Positions 34,777-44,007 of a DNA stretch of 60,039 nucleotides are shown piece after piece. The translations under genes were made by a program, and so were the position numbers. The first letter of the stretch is position 1, and every line of letters begins with the position of its first letter. Under the pieces are notes generated by a model, which made no database searches, was not told the origin of the DNA, and saw only the letters and a list, made by a program, of their open reading frames with translations. Source of the DNA: Bacteroidota bacterium (GTDB lineage: Bacteria > Bacteroidota > Rhodothermia > Rhodothermales > UBA10348); NCBI GenBank assembly GCA_029262775.1, contig JAJCYR010000051.1, positions 1 to 60,039 of the forward strand, given 5' to 3'.

Positions 34777-36080
34777 GCGTATTTGGCTGGCATTCCGTTG
34801 TTGGCAATGTGGAGCATCGCGTCCACAAACCGGTCAATCTCCTCCATCGTGGTGTAGACGTTTGCCGTCACGCGCAGACCTTCGAACTCGGCGTGCTTGA
34901 TGGGCGTGGCAATGATCCGGTGCTCACCCCACAGGTAGCGCCCCACGGCCGACGTATCGATTCCCACGATCTCGACCGTGCCAATGCAGCACGAATATGC
35001 CGGCTGAAGCGAAGTGTGCAGCCGGACGCGGTCATGCTCCAGCAGGCGCTCGGCCCATGTGTCCTTCAGGTACCTGAGCCGCTCCTCCTTCCGCTTCGGA
35101 CCAATGCCCTGGTGAAACGTGAGTGCATCGCTGATGGCAATGAAATTGGCCAGCGGATGCGTACCTATTTCCTCGAACTTGCGGATGTCTTCGTCCATGC
35201 CCTCGGGCGCCGCCATCATGGGCCAGAGGTCCTTGATCTTGTTTTTGCGCACGTAGAGCATGCCCGTGCCGTGCGGCGCAAAGAGCCACTTGTGGAGACT
35301 CGTGGCGTAATAGTCGCAATCCAGATCGGCATGCGTGAATTCCCAGTGGGCGAACGAGTGCGCGCCGTCTACAATGACCGGAATGCCCCGCTCGCGCGCC
35401 ATGCGCACGACGCGCTTGACGGGCAGGATCTGCCCCGTGATGTTCACAATGTGGCACATCAGGATGACCTTCGTACGCGGCGTGATGTTCTCTTCGAAGA
35501 GGCGCACCACCTCGTCGTCATCTTCGGCCGGAATGGGCAGGGGGAACTGCTTGAGTACCACACCATTGCGCCGCTCGCGCTGCTTGAATGTCGTAATCAT
35601 GCGGCCGTAGTCGTGCGTCGTCGTGAGCACTTCATCGCCGGGATTGAGATCAATGCCGAGCTGGCAGATCTGCAGCCCTTCAGAGGCATTACGCACGATG
35701 GCAATTTCCTCGCTGTCGGTGCCGAATTGCCGCGCCAGGCGCTGGCGCACACCCTCCTTCTGTGGCTGAAGGATCCGCCACATGGTGTAGACCGGCGCCT
35801 CGTTCGAATAGTCCAGGTGCCGCTTCATGGCGTCCTGCACGGCGGCTGGCGCCGGGCTTACGCCCCCGTTGTTCAAATTCACCAGCGAGCGGTCGACGGT
35901 GAACGCCTGCTGCACCTCGCGCCAGAACGACTCGTCACGCGCAATTTCGCGGGGCGTACCGCCCCAGGTGGAGAGCCGATCGAGCAGTTCGGGAAATTGC
36001 AGGGGATGGAGCGATGCGACGGCCATGCCAGCGCTCGCGACGCGGCCTGTACGGCCAAGGAAGTTTCTTCGCGTAATCAT
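34773..36080 (-). CDS. Tat-exported class V aminotransferase-fold PLP enzyme
   Basis: A 435-residue PLP-dependent enzyme related to isopenicillin-N epimerase/cysteine desulfurase folds. It starts with a twin-arginine signal (TRRNFLGRTGRVASAG), so a folded, cofactor-loaded enzyme is exported. The fold is clear: LNNGGVSPAP, NASEGLQICQLGI, a PLP Asp in VIVDGAHSFAHWEF, and the Schiff-base Lys in SLHKWLFAPHGTGMLY. The reaction is not identifiable. It overlaps lhgO by four bases and follows the small membrane protein gene by 32. Confidence 0.9.
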   Translation of the reverse strand: MITRRNFLGRTGRVASAGMAVASLHPLQFPELLDRLSTWGGTPREIARDESFWREVQQAFTVDRSLVNLNNGGVSPAPAAVQDAMKRHLDYSNEAPVYTMWRILQPQKEGVRQRLARQFGTDSEEIAIVRNASEGLQICQLGIDLNPGDEVLTTTHDYGRMITTFKQRERRNGVVLKQFPLPIPAEDDDEVVRLFEENITPRTKVILMCHIVNITGQILPVKRVVRMARERGIPVIVDGAHSFAHWEFTHADLDCDYYATSLHKWLFAPHGTGMLYVRKNKIKDLWPMMAAPEGMDEDIRKFEEIGTHPLANFIAISDALTFHQGIGPKRKEERLRYLKDTWAERLLEHDRVRLHTSLQPAYSCCIGTVEIVGIDTSAVGRYLWGEHRIIATPIKHAEFEGLRVTANVYTTMEEIDRFVDAMLHIANNGMPAKYA

Positions 36081-36112
36081 GGTGCTTGGGGGTCCGGTTC
36101 ACCCCAAACATA

Positions 36113-36295
36113 TCACGCGCGCTCTTCGAATGCCACGCTGTCGCCGTCAAACACCGGCTGATAGTACCCGGAAACCTGCCTCGCGAGGTAAAAAACGGCC
36201 GCCATGGTCAAAATGAACACGAGTGTCGCGACAATCGGAATCCGATACGATTCCTCCATGCGCTGTTCGGGCGGTATGTGAAGACGTGCTTCCAC
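36113..36295 (-). CDS. Small single-pass membrane protein
   Basis: A 60-residue protein with one hydrophobic helix (PIVATLVFILTMAAVFYLA, about 20-38) and an acidic C-terminal tail. The GTG start at 36295 is uncertain; an ATG at residue 13 (36259) would keep the helix. No family is recognised. It lies between the FxLYD lipoprotein and aminotransferase genes on the same strand with gaps of 60 and 32 bases, which supports it being a real operon member. Confidence 0.6.
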   Translation of the reverse strand: MEARLHIPPEQRMEESYRIPIVATLVFILTMAAVFYLARQVSGYYQPVFDGDSVAFEERA

Positions 36296-36355
36296 AACAG
36301 GGTTAACGTTTGATTTCCGCTTCTTTGCGATGCGCCCGGGAAAAATACGACATCG

Positions 36356-36751
36356 TCACGGCACCAGGACAGAGCGCACGCGCGCGCTCCGGATGTCGGC
36401 CTTATTGCGAATGGGTTCGCGGAAGGCGCGCGAGGAATCGGCCGGAATGTCATGAATTAGGATGCCGATCTGCCCGCTCAGGAAATTGCGCTCGTCAAAG
36501 AGCGATACCTGCACCTGCAGGATGGGAATATGCCGGTCCGAAAGGTTTTCCACCCGGCCCGTCAGAATTCGGGCGCCGCCCGGAAGCTCGCGGTAGGTCA
36601 CGTCGTGTACCGCCACGCGCGGCCCCTCGGACCCGGATGAGGTGCATCCGGCGACGGACAGGGCCAGGAGAGCAAGGCACGACATGGCCAGCACCGCAAT
36701 CATGGGCGCCGCTGGCAGACGGGCACGGTGCGTCGCATCAATCGAGTCCAT
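36356..36751 (-). CDS. FxLYD-domain lipoprotein
   Basis: A 131-residue lipoprotein. The ATG at 36751 is chosen because the signal (MIAVLAMSCLALLALSVAGC) then follows closely; the longer upstream frame is the antisense-like shadow of the carbamoyltransferase. After the lipobox Cys comes a short Ser/Gly linker and a single FxLYD-like beta domain (ILTGRVENLSDRHIPILQVQ, VSLFDERNFLSGQ). It overlaps the carbamoyltransferase end by 14 bases, implying coupling. Such domains are small periplasmic modules of unclear role. Confidence 0.78.
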   Translation of the reverse strand: MDSIDATHRARLPAAPMIAVLAMSCLALLALSVAGCTSSGSEGPRVAVHDVTYRELPGGARILTGRVENLSDRHIPILQVQVSLFDERNFLSGQIGILIHDIPADSSRAFREPIRNKADIRSARVRSVLVP

Positions 36752-38555
36752 ACTTCGCGGCAATGGCCTCGGCGGTTTTGATGTCTTTTTCGGCTCCCGG
36801 AATGAGCCGCTTCTCGACCAGAATGTTCTCCATGACGAGCACGTCCATGTGCGTAGTGAGGAAGCAGCCAATAGCGTCTCCCGGCGCCATGACAATGGGT
36901 TCTCCGCGGACATTGAAACTCGTGTTAACAAGAACCGGGCAGCCTGTTTCGCGCTCGAATGCGCTGAGCAGGCCGTGAAAAACGGGGTCTACGCTTTTCG
37001 ATACGGTCTGTATGCGCGCCGAGCCGTCGACATGGGTGACGGCTGGAATCCGATTGTTTCCGCGCGCGTCCGGGTCCGGATGCCGGACGGGAGCCACGAG
37101 CAGCATATAGGGGCTTTCGGCGCCTCGAAGATCAAAGTAGTCGTCCGCCCGCTCGGCCAGCACGCTCGGGGCGAAGGGGCGAAAGCTTTCGCGGAACTTG
37201 ATTTTCAGGTTTACCGTGCGCTGCACCTCGTCGCCGCGCGGATCGGCCAGAATGGAGCGGCCGCCAAGGGCACGCGGACCAAATTCCATGCGGCCCTGAA
37301 ACCATCCGACCACGTTCCCCTCGGCGAGCAGCGTAGCCGTCCGGGCCAGGATTTGTTCGGTAGATGCGTCGCTCACGGCTTCCCCAGGAATTCCGGCCTC
37401 ATGAAGCGCCCGCCGGATGTCCAGCGCTGTGTACGAGGGGCCCAGCCGGGCACCCTGCATGAGGTCACTGGCACGTTCCCGGGTCTCTGTTGATGCAGTC
37501 TGGCCACCCAGTGCCAGGTGCCACGCGGCATACGCTGCGCCGAGGGCCCCTCCGGCATCGCCCGCCGCGGGCTGGATCCAGATGCGTTTGAACGGCCCCT
37601 CTCGCTCGAGGCGCCCGTTGGCCACGCAGTTGAGTGCCACGCCGCCCGCCATACACAGATTTTCGAGGCCCGTTTCCTGGTGTACGTGCCGCGCCATGGC
37701 GAGGACGACGTCTTCGGTGACCTCCTGCACGGAGCGCGCCAGGTCTTTCTCCCGCTGCGTGAGCGGCGCCTCGGCGGCGCGGCGCGGGCCATCGAACAAC
37801 TCCTCGAACCGGCGCCCGGTCATGGTCAGACCGTGCGCGAACGTGAAGGCATCCATGTGAAGTCGAAACGAGCCGTCGGGCTTCACGTCTATCAGATGCT
37901 CGCGGATACGGTCCACGTACCGGGGCTCGCCGTAGGGCGCAAGGCCCATCAGCTTGTATTCGCCCGAGTTGACCTTGAACCCGCAGAAATACGTGAAGGC
38001 GCTGTAGAGCAGTCCAAGAGAATGCGGAAAGTGCTGTTCGGCGAGGATCTGAAGCTCTGCCGAGCCCGGGCGCCGCGCCGTGCCCCATGACGTCGTGGCC
38101 CACTCGCCGACCCCGTCAATGGTCAGAAATGCCGCCTCGTCGAACGGAGACGGGAAAAAGGCGCTGGCCGCGTGACTTTCGTGGTGCTCCGGGTAGAAAA
38201 TCGGACCCTCGTAGCCGAGCTCCCGCCGGATGAGGTCCGGAATCCAGAGCTTCTGCTTCATCCAGAGCGGCATGGCCTTCAAAAACGACGGGAAGCCGCG
38301 GGGAGCGTACGAAACGTACGTTTCAAGCAGCCGCTCAAATTTCAGGAAGGGCTTGTCATAGAAGGCGACGGCGTCAAGTTCGCCCGCCGTCAGGCCCGCC
38401 GCGTCCAGGCAGTAGCTGGTGGCATGCGCCGGAAAAGCCGCATCGTGCTTCTGCCGCGTGAAGCGCTCCTCCTGCGCCGCGGCCACAATCTGGCCGTCCT
38501 GCAGCAGACATGCGGCTGCATCGTGGTACCAGCAGGATATGCCAAGGATGTTCAC
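36738..38555 (-). CDS. NodU/TobZ-family carbamoyltransferase
   Basis: A 605-residue carbamoyltransferase, an enzyme that uses carbamoyl phosphate and ATP to carbamoylate a hydroxyl group. The GTG at 38555 overlaps the upstream stop (GTGA) and gives NILGISCWYHDAAACLLQDG, the usual family start; an ATG at 38582 would add nine non-family residues. Also visible: the metal/substrate site PEHHESHAASAFFPSPFD, TIDGVGEW, and the C-terminal FGPRALGGRSILADPR with VLVNTSFNVRGEP. The acceptor is unknown. It usually modifies antibiotics, lipids or surface glycans. Confidence 0.92.
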   Translation of the reverse strand: MNILGISCWYHDAAACLLQDGQIVAAAQEERFTRQKHDAAFPAHATSYCLDAAGLTAGELDAVAFYDKPFLKFERLLETYVSYAPRGFPSFLKAMPLWMKQKLWIPDLIRRELGYEGPIFYPEHHESHAASAFFPSPFDEAAFLTIDGVGEWATTSWGTARRPGSAELQILAEQHFPHSLGLLYSAFTYFCGFKVNSGEYKLMGLAPYGEPRYVDRIREHLIDVKPDGSFRLHMDAFTFAHGLTMTGRRFEELFDGPRRAAEAPLTQREKDLARSVQEVTEDVVLAMARHVHQETGLENLCMAGGVALNCVANGRLEREGPFKRIWIQPAAGDAGGALGAAYAAWHLALGGQTASTETRERASDLMQGARLGPSYTALDIRRALHEAGIPGEAVSDASTEQILARTATLLAEGNVVGWFQGRMEFGPRALGGRSILADPRGDEVQRTVNLKIKFRESFRPFAPSVLAERADDYFDLRGAESPYMLLVAPVRHPDPDARGNNRIPAVTHVDGSARIQTVSKSVDPVFHGLLSAFERETGCPVLVNTSFNVRGEPIVMAPGDAIGCFLTTHMDVLVMENILVEKRLIPGAEKDIKTAEAIAAKYGLD

Positions 38556-39199
38556 CGGAGCGACCAGGTCAGCGCCACCCATGGGAAAAGCAGCAAACCT
38601 TTTGTTTTCGTGATTACTTTGTCGGTCGTTACACCGGCCAAATCGAACGTCATTCGGGCGTCAAATATCCGGACGCCGAGCAGGAAGAGAGCTCCGGCAC
38701 CAGGAATAACGTAATTCTCGGACAGGATATGGGTTCTATCCGTCAGTCGCCGTTCAAACCCAGCCATGATGGCCGGCCTGGAGTAGGCCTCGCCGTCTCC
38801 AAAAGCGAACCCGAGTCCCAACGTTGCGCCGGCATCGGCTGTCCCTCGCGTAACCACACCATACACTAAACCTCCCGGTTCCAGTTCAGAACTGATGGCG
38901 CCCACAAACGCGCCCACAGCCACCGCGGTCTTTTCGTGCTGCATGACGGTCATTTTTGGTGCGGCGTAGATGAATTGGGCCGACGTACCCGGTACAATAG
39001 TCAGCCCACCAAGCAAGGTAACACCGGAATTCACTCCGACCGCGCCCGAAACCAGAATGAATTCCTGCCATGTGATATACACGGATCCCGGCGCCACAGA
39101 ACGCGCAGTGGGCCCGAAAAACAGCCGTGAATCGTGTTGGGACTCGGCGGGAGCGGCGTGGACGAGGAGCGCCAGACCAAAGAAAAAGAATATTTTCAT
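38552..39199 (-). CDS. Secreted beta-barrel-like outer-membrane protein
   Basis: A 215-residue protein starting with a signal peptide (MKIFFFFGLALLVHAAPAES). The mature part alternates short hydrophobic and polar strands with Gly turns (GSVYITWQEFILVSGAVGVN, GLTIVPGTSAQFIYAAPKMT, ITKTKGLLLFPWVALTWSLR), ending in a strand with aromatic residues, as in outer-membrane barrels. No named family is recognised. It opens the operon with the carbamoyltransferase, sharing a GTGA overlap. Confidence 0.6.
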   Translation of the reverse strand: MKIFFFFGLALLVHAAPAESQHDSRLFFGPTARSVAPGSVYITWQEFILVSGAVGVNSGVTLLGGLTIVPGTSAQFIYAAPKMTVMQHEKTAVAVGAFVGAISSELEPGGLVYGVVTRGTADAGATLGLGFAFGDGEAYSRPAIMAGFERRLTDRTHILSENYVIPGAGALFLLGVRIFDARMTFDLAGVTTDKVITKTKGLLLFPWVALTWSLR

Positions 39200-39394
39200 G
39201 CTGGTCTGCTCCCTGAGAGCATTTCGATGGTATGGACGGGTGGTGTCATCAAAAACTCTGCAAGGGGCATACCGATCCCCCCAACGAGCAGCACCTGGAC
39301 ACCGTCGAAAGCAGAAAGGAAGGCGCTGGTTCCTCCAGTAGATTTTGGAGCACGCGGGGCTGTTCCCGAACAAATTCGTCGTTCATAACCATTA

Positions 39395-39432
39395 ACTCAG
39401 TGTGTTGAGTAATAACACTCAATATACTGAGT
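39395..39432. promoter_or_regulatory. Two ACTCA-N6-TGAGT operators in tandem
   Basis: ACTCA-N6-TGAGT occurs at 39395-39410 and, with the same outer five bases on each side, at 39417-39432; the sites start 22 bases apart, two helical turns. The pair also forms a 16-base-pair hairpin with a 6-base loop and two G-U pairs. There is no T-run, so a repressor site upstream of the minus-strand operon is more likely than a terminator. Bases 39200-39450 otherwise hold nothing recognisable. Confidence 0.55.
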
Positions 39433-39450
39433 AAACTGCAAGTGACTGTT

Positions 39451-40560
39451 TCACCAATTGGAAACAGTATAGAACTCGAGGTTCGACGCGTCCCCCTCAT
39501 GTCCAATTCTGATCACGTGCCCCCCGTACGCGCCTACGAAGCCCGATCGATATCCTCGATAATAAACAGGCGAGGAGTTCAACCTGATACCATTCTCGTC
39601 TATTACGTCCAGAGACATTGACCTGTCAGACTCGCTGAATGACTCGAATCCGTGTTGAAAAAAAACTACGATTCGATTACTATCCAATCTGAATATGCGT
39701 GACAGAAATGTATTCGAGGACGTAATACTGAAGATAGCATCTTGAATAGATCTGGAACCCGAATTGAAATCTGGCTTGTCGTACAGTTTATACTCTGAAT
39801 GGCCCAGATCAACAAACAACGGCTCGCCTCTGCTGGGTTCGGAGGTATACGTACCATGCCTTGTGTATACAATCCACATTACGGTACTTTCATCGATGGC
39901 GACTAAACTTGATGATGGCCTGGCCCGAAACAGAAAATCAATCTGCTCAGAATATGAACCAAGGATGGTCGACTCGCCGGACAGACTCACCATACTCGTC
40001 AGAATGGCATCTGGTGTCCCAAACATTACAGCAACGTGGTCATTTGATATGGGAATGGCATCAATCGGTAGCATAGTCCCGAGATCCAGTGTCTGGATAC
40101 ACTCACCCGTACCATCAAAAATCATTGCAGCCGGCCGCGTATTGCTCACAACCAGAATTCTGCCATCCGGGAAGAATTGCGCGCGGATCAGGTCCCAGCT
40201 GTAGCCCGGATCGCATTTATCAAACGAAAGCTTTCGTTTGAACCCGCCGCCCGAATCAATAATGAAAACATCCCTTCGGTAGTCTACAAGTAGAGCAGAC
40301 CCGTCTGAGTAGACGTCAACAGAGCGAATACTTCCCGCCGCCTCATCTGGTATTTGCAATCTTCCAACCGGATGGAGAATGCGTTCGAGCATTGGATTCT
40401 CCTCTAAAAAAGTCGAATCTGCCAAGGGAATAAGTGCCGCGCGAAGACTTGCTGGCAGTTGACCCACATCTGACGCATGCTTGGATTCCGGTACATCGGA
40501 CGAACAAGCTGCGACCAAAATGGCGCACGAGAGCACGATTGACAACATTGAATTTTTCAT
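39451..40560 (-). CDS. Diverged 6-bladed beta-propeller lipoprotein
   Basis: A 369-residue lipoprotein. The ATG at 40560 has GGAAGG just upstream and gives MKNSMLSIVLSCAILVAACS with a lipobox. Weak propeller blades follow (SIRSVDVYSDGSALLVDYRR, DVFIIDSGGGFKRKL, FFPDGRILVVSNTRPAAMIF). Base composition is visibly more AT-rich than the surrounding genes, consistent with a different origin. It is a distant relative of the propeller genes at 8.6-14.4 kb. It begins 24 bases after the valS stop. Confidence 0.72.
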   Translation of the reverse strand: MKNSMLSIVLSCAILVAACSSDVPESKHASDVGQLPASLRAALIPLADSTFLEENPMLERILHPVGRLQIPDEAAGSIRSVDVYSDGSALLVDYRRDVFIIDSGGGFKRKLSFDKCDPGYSWDLIRAQFFPDGRILVVSNTRPAAMIFDGTGECIQTLDLGTMLPIDAIPISNDHVAVMFGTPDAILTSMVSLSGESTILGSYSEQIDFLFRARPSSSLVAIDESTVMWIVYTRHGTYTSEPSRGEPLFVDLGHSEYKLYDKPDFNSGSRSIQDAIFSITSSNTFLSRIFRLDSNRIVVFFQHGFESFSESDRSMSLDVIDENGIRLNSSPVYYRGYRSGFVGAYGGHVIRIGHEGDASNLEFYTVSNW

Positions 40561-40583
40561 GCCTTCCATCTGCTTGTCGGGAC

Positions 40584-43235
40584 TCATTCCAGCTCCGCCA
40601 GCGACGCCTTCAGGCGAACAAGTTCGGCGCGGGCATCGTCGGCCTTCGAGCGCTCGCGGGCCACGACGTCTTCCGGGGCGCGCGATACGAACTGTTCGTT
40701 GGCGAGCTTACGCTCAATTCCGGTGAGGAAGCCCTGCTTCTGGGCCATTTCCTTCTCGAGGCGCTCGCGCTCCACATCGAGGTCAATCATGCCGGCAAGC
40801 GGTACATAGACCTCGTTGCGACCCGCCACGACGGATGCCGCCGCCTTCGGGCGCTCAAGCCCCACACCGACCTCGAGGTCGCTGACGCGCGCCAGGCGGC
40901 TGAAGTACACCCGGTGTTCCGAAATGGCATCTACCATGTCCTTTTCGACCGACAACGTGGCCAAGATTTCCTGCGACGGCGGCACGTTGTACTGCGCGCG
41001 GATGTTGCGGATGCCCGAAATCAGCTCCTGCATAGCCTGGAACCGGGCGGAATCGGCCGCGTCGCGCTCGTCCGCGTTTGCCGATGGCCACGCGCTCGTC
41101 ATGCACACATCGCCCTCCTCGCGCGGGCGCACGTGCACCCAGAGCTCCTCCGTGATGAACGGCATGAACGGGTGCAGGAGCTGCAGCATGGTTTCATACA
41201 GCTCCAGTGCGAGAGCAATCCGGTCCTCCTCCATGGTCTCACCATAGGCTGGCTTGATGAGCTCGAGGTACCAGTCGCAATAATCGCCCCAGAAAAGGGT
41301 ATAAATGCGCATGGCCGCTTCGTTGAGCCGGTAGCGTTCCAGGTCCTCGCCAATGCCCTCAATGGTCTCGGCAAGCCGCGTGAGCATCCAGCGCTCCACG
41401 AGGTCGAGTTCGGCAAACGAGCGGCGGCGCACGTAGGAGGTGTCCGGCTTCATGAACTGGCCGAACACGTTGAAGGCGTTCCAGATCTTGGTGGCGAAAT
41501 TGCGCCCCATCTCGAACTTCGTGGGATCCAATTTGATATCCTGTCCCTGCGCGCAGAGCACGGTAAGGCTGAAGCGCACGGCATCGGCCCCGTATTTTTC
41601 AATCATGTCGAGCGGATCGATCCCGTTGCCCAGGCTCTTCGACATCCACCGGCCCTGCTTGTCCTTGATCATACCGGTGATGAAGATGTCACGGAACGGC
41701 ACTTCTCCCGTGAAGTGCAGGCCCGCCATGATCATGCGGGCAATCCAGAAGAACAGAATGTCGTACCCGGAGACAAGCACCGAACCCGGATGGAATTTGG
41801 CGAGGTCATCCGTCTCCTCCGGCCAGCCGAGCGTGGCAAACGGCCAGAGCCACGACGAAAACCAGGTGTCGAGTACGTCCTGGTCCTGCACCATGCCGGG
41901 CTCCGGCTCATCTATCGATACCACAAACGGGCGCGACTCGTCGGCATCGCCGTTTTCATCCACATAATACCAGACCGGAATGCGGTGGCCCCACCAGAGC
42001 TGCCGCGAAATGGTCCAGTCCCGGATGTTCTCGAGCCAGCGGAAATATTCGTTCTCCCAGCGCTTCGGATGAAAGCGGATGCGGCCGTCGCGCACAGCTT
42101 CGAGCGCCGGCTTGGCGAGCGGCTCCATGCGCACGAACCACTGCCGCGAAATGAGCGGTTCAATAATGGCTTTCGAGCGGCTCGACACCGGAACGGTGGC
42201 GCGGTACGCTTCCACCTTCACGAGCACGCCGGCCGCCTCCAGGTCTTCGACCATGCGGTCGCGCGCCTCGAACCGGTCCAGCCCCTCGTACGCCCCGGCG
42301 AGCTCGTTCATGTGGCCATCGGGGCCAATCACCCCGATCACATCCAGCCCGTGTCGCTGCCCGATCTCGAAGTCGTTCTTGTCGTGCCCCGGCGTAATTT
42401 TTAGCGCACCTGCCCCGAAATCGCTCTTCACGTAGTCGTCGGCAATGATGGGAATGGTGCGATCCGTAAGCGGCAACCGGACGTGCTGGCCCACGAGATC
42501 CGCGTATCGGTCGTCTTCGGGGTGTACCGCGATAGCCGTGTCGCCGAGCATGGTCTCCGGGCGCGTCGTGGCCACCGTGATGCTGCCCGGCGCATCGACC
42601 AGATCATACCGGACGTACCAGAGATGCCCGTTGCGCTCCACGTTGTCGACTTCCTCGTCGCTGAGCGCGGTCATGTCGACCGGGCACCAGTTTATGAGGT
42701 ACTCGCCGCGGTAAATCAGGCCCTCGTTATAGAGGCGCACGAAAACGTCCTGTACGGCGCGCGAGAAGCCGGCATCCATCGTGAAGCGCTCCTTGGACCA
42801 GTCGCACGAATCGCCCAGACGGCGCTTCTGGTCCAGGATAATGCCGCCGTACTCATCGACCCAGTCCCATACTTTTTTCAGAAACGCTTCCCGGCCCAGG
42901 TCGTGGCGGGTTTTGCCCTCTTCCTTCTTGAGCGCCTTTTCGACCACGTTCTGCGTGGCAATGCCGGCGTGGTCCATACCGGGCACCCAGAGCGCCTCCA
43001 TGCCCTGCATGCGGCGAATGCGCGTGAGGGCGTCCTGCACGGTATCCTGGAGGGCGTGGCCCATGTGCAGGCGGCCGGTCACGTTGGGCGGCGGCATCAC
43101 AATCACGTGGGGCTCCTTACCCGACAGGGCGTCGGTCCGGAAGAGATCGTGTTCTTCCCAGTGGGCGTACCAGCGGGATTCAATTTCGGCGGGATTGTAG
43201 GATCCGCGCTCGGTGGGATTCGGGCGTTGAGGCAT
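40584..43235 (-). CDS. valS: Valyl-tRNA synthetase
   Basis: An 883-residue class Ia synthetase charging tRNA-Val. The ATG at 43235 gives MPQRPNPTERGSYNPAEIES, in keeping with family starts; the longer frame runs into the divergent kinase gene. HIGH is HMGH (57-60) in PPPNVTGRLHMGHALQ, KMSKS is WMSKSLGNGIDP, and the editing domain (TTRPETMLGDTAIAVHPED) is present. The C-terminal coiled coil (about 815-883) is the valyl-specific tRNA-binding arm. Complete. Confidence 0.97.
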   Translation of the reverse strand: MPQRPNPTERGSYNPAEIESRWYAHWEEHDLFRTDALSGKEPHVIVMPPPNVTGRLHMGHALQDTVQDALTRIRRMQGMEALWVPGMDHAGIATQNVVEKALKKEEGKTRHDLGREAFLKKVWDWVDEYGGIILDQKRRLGDSCDWSKERFTMDAGFSRAVQDVFVRLYNEGLIYRGEYLINWCPVDMTALSDEEVDNVERNGHLWYVRYDLVDAPGSITVATTRPETMLGDTAIAVHPEDDRYADLVGQHVRLPLTDRTIPIIADDYVKSDFGAGALKITPGHDKNDFEIGQRHGLDVIGVIGPDGHMNELAGAYEGLDRFEARDRMVEDLEAAGVLVKVEAYRATVPVSSRSKAIIEPLISRQWFVRMEPLAKPALEAVRDGRIRFHPKRWENEYFRWLENIRDWTISRQLWWGHRIPVWYYVDENGDADESRPFVVSIDEPEPGMVQDQDVLDTWFSSWLWPFATLGWPEETDDLAKFHPGSVLVSGYDILFFWIARMIMAGLHFTGEVPFRDIFITGMIKDKQGRWMSKSLGNGIDPLDMIEKYGADAVRFSLTVLCAQGQDIKLDPTKFEMGRNFATKIWNAFNVFGQFMKPDTSYVRRRSFAELDLVERWMLTRLAETIEGIGEDLERYRLNEAAMRIYTLFWGDYCDWYLELIKPAYGETMEEDRIALALELYETMLQLLHPFMPFITEELWVHVRPREEGDVCMTSAWPSANADERDAADSARFQAMQELISGIRNIRAQYNVPPSQEILATLSVEKDMVDAISEHRVYFSRLARVSDLEVGVGLERPKAAASVVAGRNEVYVPLAGMIDLDVERERLEKEMAQKQGFLTGIERKLANEQFVSRAPEDVVARERSKADDARAELVRLKASLAELE

Positions 43236-43368
43236 GCGTTCGGGCGTCGGCCGGTCGTCTGTGGTGCGCTGTGGAAAGCCCGGAAGATACGGAAGTGCGT
43301 TGATCCGGGCCGCCGCCGTGCCGTACCTTCCATCCGATATCAACCCGCTCTTCAGACTTCGCCACCCA

Positions 43369-44007
43369 GTGCCCCAGTACGGAAAAAAATACGTCGCCAT
43401 TGCCGGCAACATCGGCGCGGGAAAGAGCTCTCTGACGCGCGTTCTGTCCGATTATTTCAAGTGGGAGGCGTTCTACGAGCGGGTCGACGACAATCCGTAT
43501 TTGTCGGATTTCTACGACGACATGCAGCGCTGGTCGTTCAACCTGCAGGTGTTTTTCCTTTCGAGCCGGTTCGAGCACCAGCGCCGTATTGAGCAGGCGG
43601 CGCACAGCGTGGTGCAGGACCGCTCCATCTATGAGGATGCCGAGATTTTCGCCCGCAACCTGTACGAAATGGGGTTCATGCCGGCGCGCGACTACGAAAA
43701 TTACGTGGCGCTCTTCGATATCATGGCCTCCTACCTCCGCCCGCCGGATCTGCTCGTCTACCTGCGCGCGGGCGTGCCGACGCTCGTAGAGCACATCCAG
43801 TCGCGGGGCCGGGAGTTCGAATCGACCATCCGGATCGAGTATCTACAGCGCCTGAACAAGCACTACGAGGACTGGGTGGACCGCTACGACCTCGGAAACA
43901 AGATCATCATCGATGTGGATGAACTGGATTTCGTGAATGTCGAGGGACACAGGCAGGAAATGGTGAACCGCATTGAGTCGCGCCTCTTTGGCCTGTTTCC
44001 GGAATGA
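43369..44007 (+). CDS. Deoxynucleoside kinase
   Basis: A 212-residue dNK-family kinase that phosphorylates deoxynucleosides in salvage. The GTG at 43369 gives PQYGKKYVAIAGNIGAGKSS, with the P-loop GNIGAGKSS right at the N terminus as in the family. FYERVDDNPYLSDFYDD and QDRSIYEDAEIFARNLY are the substrate-binding signatures. It lies divergent from valS, 133 bases apart, and overlaps the next gene by four bases. The exact substrate preference cannot be told. Confidence 0.9.
   Translation: MPQYGKKYVAIAGNIGAGKSSLTRVLSDYFKWEAFYERVDDNPYLSDFYDDMQRWSFNLQVFFLSSRFEHQRRIEQAAHSVVQDRSIYEDAEIFARNLYEMGFMPARDYENYVALFDIMASYLRPPDLLVYLRAGVPTLVEHIQSRGREFESTIRIEYLQRLNKHYEDWVDRYDLGNKIIIDVDELDFVNVEGHRQEMVNRIESRLFGLFPE

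Noticed and set aside
39249..39506. An 85-codon minus-strand frame covering the operator region
   Set aside because: It overlaps the end of the propeller lipoprotein gene and resembles nothing; an internal start (MNDEFVREQPRVLQ) just after the operator is tantalising, but support is insufficient to call a gene.
40434..42404. A 656-codon plus-strand frame across valS
   Set aside because: Antisense shadow of valS, which has complete family motifs.
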